NCBI GenBank assembly: GCA_014874305.1
Contig: JACWAO010000084.1
Span: forward strand, 1 to 5,501
Length of the DNA stretch: 5,501 nt
Origin: Candidatus Colwelliibacteriota bacterium
Lineage (GTDB): Bacteria; Patescibacteriota; Minisyncoccia; UBA6257; Colwellbacteraceae
Reading direction: 5' to 3'
The position numbers and the translations under genes are program-made. A model generated the notes under the pieces. It saw nothing but the letters and a program-made list of their open reading frames with translations. It was not told the DNA's origin and ran no database searches. The number at the start of each line of letters is the position of its first letter. The first letter of the stretch is position 1. Below are positions 1-5,006 of this stretch, piece by piece.

Positions 1-222
1 ACCTGCCCTTACTGTAAGATGGAGAAGGAGTACTTTGATGAGAAGGGAATAAAGTACGAGAATATCATGGTGGATATAAACCAGGAGGCGGCAAAAGAGA
101 TGGTAAAAAGAACCGGCCAGATGGGAGTTCCGGTAACTCAGATCGAGTATGACTCTGCCGAGCCGGAGTATGTTGTCGGGTTCGACAAAGAGAGACTCAA
201 CAAGCTACTGGAGATTAAGTAA
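1..222 (+). CDS. Glutaredoxin-like thiol-disulfide protein, 3' part (5' end outside window)
   Basis: Frame 1 is open from the first base and ends at TAA 220-222, giving 73 visible residues. The fragment opens with Thr-Cys-Pro-Tyr-Cys, the CPYC redox site of glutaredoxins and NrdH-like redoxins, which act on disulfides in the cytoplasm by dithiol or glutathione-linked exchange. After it come the usual helix, a second strand (NIMVDI), a TGQMGVPV segment whose proline (fragment residue 44) matches the cis-Pro of the thioredoxin fold, and a C-terminal VGFDKERLNKLL helix. About ten N-terminal residues (first strand and start codon) should lie upstream. The ATG at 19 is not the start, because it would remove the active site. 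The segment before VGFD (IEYDSAEPEYV) is more acidic than usual for small glutaredoxins. The electron donor cannot be told from the sequence. It appears to be a separate unit from the chaperone genes, with 121 bases and a promoter between them. Confidence 0.9.
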   Translation, partial: TCPYCKMEKEYFDEKGIKYENIMVDINQEAAKEMVKRTGQMGVPVTQIEYDSAEPEYVVGFDKERLNKLLEIK

Positions 223-241
223 AGATCCCGCCCGGTGTATC

Positions 242-294
242 AAATCCGAAACTCGTACGGCACAGATTTAAAATTTAAAGTTTGTTTAGGATTT
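242..294. repeat. Imperfect inverted repeat upstream of grpE
   Basis: AAATCCGAAA at 242-251 is the inverse of TTTAGGATTT at 285-294 with nine of ten positions paired, separated by 33 bases. The second arm overlaps one copy of an 8-base direct repeat TTTGTTTA (281-288 and 313-320, offset 32 bases). The region is AT-rich, so chance is a real explanation. No CIRCE element (the TTAGCACTC/GAGTGCTAA type of the HrcA repressor) was found here. The pair could be an operator or just AT-rich noise. Confidence 0.25.
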
Positions 295-300
295 CGAATT

Positions 301-331
301 TTGTGCTTGAAATTTGTTTAATATGTATAAT
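301..331 (+). promoter_or_regulatory. Probable promoter of the grpE-dnaK operon
   Basis: TATAAT at 326-331 is a perfect match to the housekeeping sigma -10 box. The -35 side is poor: TTGTGC at 301-306 leaves a 19-base spacer and keeps only the TTG, while the better hexamer TTGAAA at 307-312 leaves only 13. Initiation about 7 bases after the -10 box would fall near 338, only about 6 bases before the grpE ATG at 344, so the transcript would be nearly leaderless. The flanking region is strongly AT-rich. No sigma-32-type element was recognised. Confidence 0.6.
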
Positions 332-343
332 GTAGGTTAAAGC

Positions 344-871
344 ATGGAAGAGGAAGAGAAAAAAGACGATCTTAATAAAGAAGACCAGATTGAGGAGAAG
401 CTCCTTATGGGGGTTGATGAGGCCCGCGCCCTGCAGGCCGAGATTAATAGTTTAACGAGGGAGCGCGACGAGTACCTGGACGGATGGAAAAGGGCCAAGG
501 CCGATCTGGCTAATTACAAGAGGGACGAGCTTAAAAGATTAGAGGAGATGGCCAGGTTCGGAAATGAGGAGCTTATTAAAGAGCTCCTGACCGTTCTGTC
601 TAATTTAGAGCTAAGCCTTTCCGTTCTCGAGAAAAGCGGCCCTGTTGAAAAAGGAGTATATATGATAAAAAATCAGTTCGAGGATATTTTGCGCAAACAG
701 GGGATAGTAAGAGTGGACGCGTCTCCTGGCATGGCATTCGACCCGACGATTCACGAAGCCTTGTATGGAGCTGAGGGAGGAGATTCGGGGCATATTGCCG
801 AGGAGATAGAGGCGGGATATTTACTGAACGGAAAACTGCTCCGTCCGGCAAAAGTTAAGGTCTTTAAGTAA
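344..871 (+). CDS. grpE: GrpE, nucleotide exchange factor of DnaK
   Basis: GrpE binds the DnaK nucleotide-binding domain as a dimer and releases ADP, which resets the chaperone cycle in the cytoplasm. The 175-residue protein has the expected layout: an acidic, probably disordered N-terminus (1-20), a long charged coiled-coil helix (about 24-75), a short helical bundle region (about 76-117) and a C-terminal beta domain (about 118-175). The beta domain carries the family signature FDPTIHEAL (132-140) and GYLLNGKLLRPAKVKV (158-173). The helical segment SNLELSL (86-92) replaces the more common DNxxRAL. Length is slightly below the 190-200 typical of E. coli-like GrpE. The ATG at 344 has only a weak TAGG seven bases upstream and may begin a nearly leaderless message. 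An internal ATG at 407 (Met22) has GAGGAG nine bases before it and could give a shorter product lacking only the acidic tail. dnaK follows after 16 bases. Confidence 0.96.
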   Translation: MEEEEKKDDLNKEDQIEEKLLMGVDEARALQAEINSLTRERDEYLDGWKRAKADLANYKRDELKRLEEMARFGNEELIKELLTVLSNLELSLSVLEKSGPVEKGVYMIKNQFEDILRKQGIVRVDASPGMAFDPTIHEALYGAEGGDSGHIAEEIEAGYLLNGKLLRPAKVKVFK

Positions 872-887
872 TTAAAACAAAAAACAT

Positions 888-2753
888 ATGAAGATTTTAG
901 GAATAGATTTAGGAACTACCAATTCAGCTATGGCCGTTATCGAGGGAGGCGAGCCGAAGATACTTGAGAATTCAGAAGGAGCTCGCACCACTCCATCGGT
1001 AGTCGCGCTATCCAGGTCCGGAGAAAGGCTGGCGGGTCAGCTTGCGAAAAGGCAGGCGATAACGAATCCTCAGAACACCATCTTCTCGGTTAAGAGGCTT
1101 ATCGGGCGCAGGTTTGCCGACGAGGAAGTAGCTCAGGACGTTAAGTGGTTGCCTTATGAAACGAGAGAATCGGCGGACAAGGGGGTGGAGATAAAGATGG
1201 GAGACAAATGGTACAAGCCGGAGGAGATCTCGGCCATGGTTTTAGCAAAACTCAAAGCGGACGCGGAGGCCAAGCTGGGAGAAAAGGTGGAAGAGGCGGT
1301 GATAACCGTTCCGGCATATTTTGACGACTCGCAAAGACAGGCAACGAAGAACACTGGCGAGATAGCCGGACTCAAGGTGCGCCGCATAATAAACGAGCCG
1401 ACCGCCGCGGCTTTGGCTTACGGATTAAACAAGCAGAAGAACCAGAAGATAGTCGTTTACGACTTCGGCGGGGGAACTTTTGATATCTCCGTTCTCGAGG
1501 TCGGGGACGACACTGTCGAGGTGAAGGGAACCGGCGGAGACACGCATCTCGGAGGAGACGACTTCGACAAGAGGATACAGGAGTACCTGGTAGCGGAGTA
1601 CAAAAAGCAGGAAGGGATAGACATCTCAAAAGACCCGTTGGCGATACAGAGGCTTAAAGAGGCAGTCGAGCGGGCCAAGCACGAACTCTCGACCGCTATG
1701 GAAACCGAGGTCAACCTTCCTTATATAAGTTCCGACGCCTCCGGCCCCAAGCACTTCCTTATAAAACTCTCGAGGGCGAAGCTTGAAGAACTGGTCCGCG
1801 ATTACTTGGACCACTCGATAGAACTTACTAAGCAAACGGTTGAGAAATCCGGATTCAAAATGGATGAGATAGACGAGGTTCTCTTGGTTGGCGGACAAAC
1901 CAGAATGCCGGCGATACAGGAGGCGGTCAAAAATCTTTTCGGCAAGGAACCGCATCGCGGAATAAATCCGGACGAGGTCGTTGCCATTGGCGCCGCTGTT
2001 CAGGCTGGAATACTTCAGGGAGACGTAAAAGACATACTTCTGCTGGACGTAACGCCGCTTTCTCTGGGAATAGAAACCTTGGGAGGAGTGTTTACGAGAG
2101 TAATAGAAAAAAACAGCACCATCCCGACCTCGAAAACTCAGATTTTTTCGACCGCCAGCGACAACCAGACCTCGGTAGAAGTGCACGTGCTTCAAGGCGA
2201 GCGCGAAATGTCCATCGATAATAAAACCTTGGCAAGATTTATCCTGGACGGAATTCCCCCCGCGCCCCGCGGAGTCCCGCAGGTGGAGGTTACTTTTGAC
2301 GTTGATGCTAACGGCATTTTAAGCGTCAAGGCCGCGGATAAAGCTACCGGAAAAAGCCAGAGCGTCAGAATAGAGGCTACCACATCGTTATCCAAAGAAG
2401 AGGTGGAAAGGCTGAAGCATGAGGCGGAATCTTACGCGGAGGAGGACAGAAAAAAACGGGAGTTAACCGAGATGAAAAACAGGGGAGAAACCCTCGTTTA
2501 TACCGCCGAGAAAGCCCTTACTGACGTCGGAGACAAAGTTCCGGAAGAGGTCAAGACATCCGTTAAGGAGAAGATCGAGGCGCTTAAAAGCGCGCTAAAC
2601 GGCGTAGACGGTGAAGCAATAGAAAGGGAAATAAAAAATCTTAACGACGAGATTCAAAAAATAGGCTCTTCAATGTATAATCAAAATAATGCCGGCGGGG
2701 AAGCCGAAAACCAAAGTCAAGGCGATGTCTCTCCCCAAGACCCGCAACCGTAA
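888..2753 (+). CDS. dnaK: DnaK, Hsp70 molecular chaperone
   Basis: This is the ATP-dependent Hsp70 that binds exposed hydrophobic peptide segments during folding, refolding and export, working with DnaJ and GrpE. At 621 residues it is near full length (E. coli 638). The ATPase domain shows GIDLGTTNS (5-13), Lys69 (equivalent to catalytic Lys70 of E. coli), IINEPTAAALAYG (167-179), DFGGGTFD (192-199, with Thr197 matching E. coli Thr199) and GGQTRMP (335-341). It keeps the GRRFADEEV insertion region found in E. coli-type DnaK and missing from Bacillus-type proteins. The interdomain linker DVKDILLLD is at 379-387. The substrate-binding beta domain follows to about residue 497, then the helical lid to about 600. 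The last 20 or so residues are rich in Asn, Gln, Gly and Pro and end in PQDPQP, without the acidic DxEFEE-type tail of E. coli. No Shine-Dalgarno is visible; the 16-base leader is 11 A and no G. The gene ends in three consecutive in-frame stops. Confidence 0.98.
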   Translation: MKILGIDLGTTNSAMAVIEGGEPKILENSEGARTTPSVVALSRSGERLAGQLAKRQAITNPQNTIFSVKRLIGRRFADEEVAQDVKWLPYETRESADKGVEIKMGDKWYKPEEISAMVLAKLKADAEAKLGEKVEEAVITVPAYFDDSQRQATKNTGEIAGLKVRRIINEPTAAALAYGLNKQKNQKIVVYDFGGGTFDISVLEVGDDTVEVKGTGGDTHLGGDDFDKRIQEYLVAEYKKQEGIDISKDPLAIQRLKEAVERAKHELSTAMETEVNLPYISSDASGPKHFLIKLSRAKLEELVRDYLDHSIELTKQTVEKSGFKMDEIDEVLLVGGQTRMPAIQEAVKNLFGKEPHRGINPDEVVAIGAAVQAGILQGDVKDILLLDVTPLSLGIETLGGVFTRVIEKNSTIPTSKTQIFSTASDNQTSVEVHVLQGEREMSIDNKTLARFILDGIPPAPRGVPQVEVTFDVDANGILSVKAADKATGKSQSVRIEATTSLSKEEVERLKHEAESYAEEDRKKRELTEMKNRGETLVYTAEKALTDVGDKVPEEVKTSVKEKIEALKSALNGVDGEAIEREIKNLNDEIQKIGSSMYNQNNAGGEAENQSQGDVSPQDPQP

Positions 2754-2759
2754 TAGTAA
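2751..2759 (+). other. Triple in-frame stop after dnaK
   Basis: TAA, TAG and TAA follow one another in the dnaK frame. This would block read-through into the 26-base gap before the membrane-protein gene. It is directly visible; any functional role is inference. Confidence 0.9.
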
Positions 2760-2765
2760 CTTAAA

Positions 2766-2778
2766 CAGGAGTATCCTG
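2766..2778 (+). promoter_or_regulatory. Ribosome binding site inside a perfect small hairpin
   Basis: AGGAG at 2767-2771 is a strong Shine-Dalgarno, 8 bases before the ATG at 2780. Its bases lie in CAGGA (2766-2770), which pairs perfectly with TCCTG (2774-2778) across a 3-base GTA loop. The stem ends one base before the start codon. When folded, most of the ribosome binding site would be hidden, which could lower or tune translation relative to dnaK. A 5-bp stem is only marginally stable, so a temperature or coupling effect is speculative. Confidence 0.5.
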
Positions 2779-2779
2779 C

Positions 2780-3754
2780 ATGTCCGAAGAAGTAAACCTG
2801 CTCAACAAACAAGTTTCCGTTCCGACGGTCCATCCCGTCTCGGCCATTAAGGAGTGGGCGCCGGCCATTAAAACCTTTTTCACAGCCGCCTTTCCGATAG
2901 GCCTAGCCTTGTGGAGCGGGTACTTGTTTTATCATGGCGCCGTCGCTTACAGTCTCCTAGTCGCTTTGGGGTTCGTTATCTTCTTCACGCTCCAATCTTT
3001 CCTGATTTCCAGTGTTTCCCTGCTTTCCCTCCTGGCGTTGGCCGACGCGGTCTCTTTCGCGCCGTTCTTTTACCAGTCTTTTTCGTCCAAATACGTGCTC
3101 GGAGCTTTCGCGATACTGATCGTTCTGCTGTTGTTCGGAGCGCGCTCCACGAAATCCGCCATCAAAGCGTCGGTAAAGATAGTCTTCAGCAGAATAGCCA
3201 GCCACTCCATCGACGCCGCGGTCATAGGGCTAACGATATTTTTGAGCACGGTTTATTTCTTCGGCGGGACGTACCGTTTCACCCCGCAATCGATTACCGG
3301 ATTCGTGGCCCCCGTGGCATCATCGGTTAAGTATTATGACCCAAACCTTGATCTTACCACCTCCACGCAGAACTTTTTGTCAGCGATGGTAAAAAGCCGT
3401 CTCCCGAGCAATACTCCGATACCCGAAAGGAGTTCGATAATCCAGCAGGTGGTTTCACAAGTTAACTCCCAGCTTGAAAGTTATGCCGGATCGAATATCG
3501 ATCTCAGTAAAACCCCGGTGCAGAACATCTCCATTGTCCTGGCTAATAAGATTTCCTCGCTGAGTTCGAAAACGAAGATAGCCTTAAACGCAATTCTTGT
3601 CATAGCCATCCTGCTTTCTGTAAAAGGCGTGAGCTTCATTCTTTACCCCATAATTTCTGTTTTTACCTTCATCTTGTTCCAACTCCTCATAGCTGTTAAT
3701 TTTGCTTTCATGCGGTATACTCAGACCAGCAAAGAAAGCATTTCCTTGGAGTAA
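2780..3754 (+). CDS. Multi-pass membrane protein of unknown function, between dnaK and dnaJ
   Basis: I do not recognise a family for this 324-residue protein. Hydrophobic stretches suggest about six membrane segments: near 33-53, 57-77 (possibly continuing as a second span to about 97), 105-121, 144-163, 266-288 and 290-310. No signal peptide is evident; the polar N-terminus (about 1-30) probably stays in the cytoplasm. Between residues 165 and 264 lies a polar, Ser/Asn/Gln/Thr-rich region with no cysteines, flanked by membrane spans and likely extracytoplasmic or forming a soluble loop. The short basic segment at 122-138 (Arg-Ser-Thr-Lys through Arg138) would be a cytoplasmic loop. No J-domain, ATPase motif, protease motif or transporter signature was found. 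The start is supported by AGGAG 8 bases upstream. It sits 26 bases after dnaK and 11 before dnaJ, so it is probably cotranscribed. A link to chaperone or membrane-protein quality control is suggested only by position. Confidence 0.85.
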   Translation: MSEEVNLLNKQVSVPTVHPVSAIKEWAPAIKTFFTAAFPIGLALWSGYLFYHGAVAYSLLVALGFVIFFTLQSFLISSVSLLSLLALADAVSFAPFFYQSFSSKYVLGAFAILIVLLLFGARSTKSAIKASVKIVFSRIASHSIDAAVIGLTIFLSTVYFFGGTYRFTPQSITGFVAPVASSVKYYDPNLDLTTSTQNFLSAMVKSRLPSNTPIPERSSIIQQVVSQVNSQLESYAGSNIDLSKTPVQNISIVLANKISSLSSKTKIALNAILVIAILLSVKGVSFILYPIISVFTFILFQLLIAVNFAFMRYTQTSKESISLE

Positions 3755-3765
3755 AAAAGCAATAT

Positions 3766-4875
3766 ATGCGCGATTATTATCAAATTTTAGGTATCTCTCG
3801 TGATGCCTCCTCAGACGACATTAAAAAGGCTTTCCGCCGGCTGGCGCATAAGTACCATCCGGACAAAAGCGGCGGCGATGCCAGTAAGTTTAAGGAGATA
3901 AACGAGGCGTACCAGGTTCTTTCCAACCCGGAGAAGAAAAAACAATACGACCAGTTCGGCCGCGTGTTTGATGGCGCGAGCGGGCAGGGGTTTGGGGGGC
4001 AGAACGGATTCGGATTCGGCGGATTCCCCGGATCAGGTTCTCCTTTCGAATGGAATGTAAATTTCGACGGCGGAGACGGCAGTGGAGACCTGGGTGATAT
4101 TTTTGACGCTTTTTTTGAAGGATTGGGAGTTAAGCCCAAAAGGAGAAGTTACCGCCGCGGATCGGACTTGGAAGTTCCTGTCGCCATTACTCTCGAGGAA
4201 GCGAAAACCGGAAAGAAGATAGAGCTCGAATACCAGACACAAATAAAATGCGAGTCCTGCGAAGGATACGGGTATGATATGAAAGCCGGCCAGACCAAGT
4301 GCGCCCATTGCAACGGGAGAGGGGAGGTACAGGAAGCGCACAGCACCTTCTTCGGCAATTTTAACAGGGTGGTTGCCTGCAAATACTGCAGAGGAACCGG
4401 AGAGATTCCCAACAAGATATGCGATGTCTGTAAAGGGGAGGGCAGGATAGCTGGCAAGAAAAAAGTTGCCGTGGATATAAGACAGGGTGTCCAAAGCGGC
4501 CAGATAATAAAGATAAAAGGCATAGGGGAAGCCGGTGAAAGGAACGCCGACGCGGGAGACCTGTACGTGCGGGTTGTTGTAAAGCCTCATCCGGAGTTCA
4601 GTCGCGAGGGAAACAATCTTGTGAGGAAACTGAGGGTGGATATTGCGGACATCCTTCTCGGCAAAGAAATTAAAACAAAGAATCTTTTAGGAAAAGAGAT
4701 CGGGTTTAAAATAAACCCGGGTTCTGTTATAACCGATGAGATACGCGTAAAAGGCGAGGGGATGACGCAGGCGGGGGATTTGATCTTAAAGATGGAGATA
4801 CAAACCCCGAAGCGATTGAGCGCCAAAGCGCGTAAATTGCTCGAGGAACTTGAAAAAACATTAAAAGACGAATAA
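3766..4875 (+). CDS. dnaJ: DnaJ, Hsp40 co-chaperone (type I, zinc-binding)
   Basis: DnaJ delivers substrate proteins to DnaK and stimulates its ATP hydrolysis. The 369-residue protein has the full type I architecture. The J-domain spans about 3-65 with HPD at 31-33, the residues that contact DnaK. A Gly/Phe-rich region follows (about 70-92), then an acidic Gly/Asp stretch containing a DIF motif at 111-113. The zinc-binding domain has four complete CxxCxGxG repeats starting at Cys162, Cys179, Cys205 and Cys219, spaced 17, 26 and 14, close to the E. coli spacing. The two beta-rich substrate-binding domains and a short C-terminal helix fill the rest. Length is near the usual 370-380. The ATG follows the upstream TAA after 11 bases with no good Shine-Dalgarno; the nearest GGAG (3748-3751) is 14 bases away, so translation may depend on coupling. 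No alternative start fits, because the J-domain begins at residue 3. Confidence 0.98.
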   Translation: MRDYYQILGISRDASSDDIKKAFRRLAHKYHPDKSGGDASKFKEINEAYQVLSNPEKKKQYDQFGRVFDGASGQGFGGQNGFGFGGFPGSGSPFEWNVNFDGGDGSGDLGDIFDAFFEGLGVKPKRRSYRRGSDLEVPVAITLEEAKTGKKIELEYQTQIKCESCEGYGYDMKAGQTKCAHCNGRGEVQEAHSTFFGNFNRVVACKYCRGTGEIPNKICDVCKGEGRIAGKKKVAVDIRQGVQSGQIIKIKGIGEAGERNADAGDLYVRVVVKPHPEFSREGNNLVRKLRVDIADILLGKEIKTKNLLGKEIGFKINPGSVITDEIRVKGEGMTQAGDLILKMEIQTPKRLSAKARKLLEELEKTLKDE

Positions 4876-4878
4876 AGT
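4850..4878 (+). promoter_or_regulatory. Candidate promoter for tRNA-Lys
   Basis: TTGAAA at 4850-4855 matches the -35 consensus at five of six positions. After a 17-base spacer, TAAAGT at 4873-4878 matches the -10 consensus at four of six. Transcription would start near 4885, about 22 bases before the mature tRNA. Both boxes overlap the end of dnaJ. The -10 match is weak and read-through from the chaperone operon is an equally good source of the tRNA. Confidence 0.3.
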
Positions 4879-4906
4879 TAATTGGCGCGGCATACGGCCC
4901 TGCCTA

Positions 4907-4979
4907 CCCCCTATAGCTCAGTTGGTAGAGCACCTGCCTTTTAAGCAGTGGGTCCCAGGTTCGAGTCCTGGTGGGGGGA
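4907..4979 (+). tRNA. tRNA-Lys (anticodon TTT)
   Basis: A complete 73-base cloverleaf can be drawn. The acceptor strand CCCCCTA (4907-4913) pairs with TGGGGGG (4972-4978), including one T-G pair, and A4979 is the discriminator. The D stem is GCTC/GAGC (4916-4919 and 4928-4931) with an 8-base loop containing GG. The anticodon stem is 4933-4937 with 4945-4949, and loop CTTTTAA puts the anticodon TTT at 4940-4942, which reads AAA and AAG. The T stem is CCAGG/CCTGG around TTCGAGT. CCA is not encoded; the bases after the discriminator are CAG. Two oddities are a C1-G72 end pair, unusual for bacterial tRNA-Lys, which normally begins with G, and a C-T mismatch closing the anticodon stem (4933 and 4949). 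The gene lies 31 bases after dnaJ and 25 before secD. Confidence 0.95.
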
Positions 4980-5006
4980 CAGGCACATATTTAATCACAG
5001 GCACAT
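4979..5006 (+). repeat. 10-base direct repeat spanning tRNA 3' end and secD start
   Basis: ACAGGCACAT occurs at 4979-4988 and again at 4997-5006, offset 18 bases. The first copy starts on the tRNA discriminator base; the second ends inside the secD ATG (5005-5007). Each copy holds AGGCA, which is complementary to TGCCT at 4901-4905 just upstream of the tRNA. The bases between the copies are AT-rich (ATTTAATC). The repeat may be a small local duplication. Confidence 0.7.

Noticed and set aside
19..21. ATG at 19 as start of the glutaredoxin-like gene
   Set aside because: Starting here would drop the CPYC active site, which is encoded in frame just upstream at 4-15.
223..260. Terminator after the glutaredoxin-like gene
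   Set aside because: No stable GC-rich hairpin followed by a T run is visible.
1626..2195. 189-codon open frame on the minus strand inside dnaK
   Set aside because: It lies wholly opposite a well-conserved gene, has no recognisable domain and no gene-like context. Long antisense frames opposite hsp70 genes are a known by-product of their codon use.
2911..3330. 139-codon open frame on the plus strand inside the membrane-protein gene
   Set aside because: It overlaps the better supported frame with its own AGGAG, is Arg-rich with no family match, and looks like an out-of-frame shadow.
3693..3721. Internal promoter for dnaJ with TATACT at 3716-3721
   Set aside because: The -10 match is good, but the -35 at 17-base spacing (CTGTTA) matches only three of six, inside a coding region; chance is likely.
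4033..4590. 185-codon open frame on the minus strand inside dnaJ
   Set aside because: It is antisense to the intact zinc-binding region of dnaJ, and its composition is explained by the complement of the dnaJ codons.
3760..4875. Broken or incomplete DnaJ zinc domain
   Set aside because: All four CxxCxGxG repeats and the HPD motif are intact with near-standard spacing.
4876..4906. Terminator between dnaJ and tRNA-Lys
   Set aside because: Only a 4-bp GGCA/TGCC pairing with an 8-base loop and no following T run; not a convincing intrinsic terminator.
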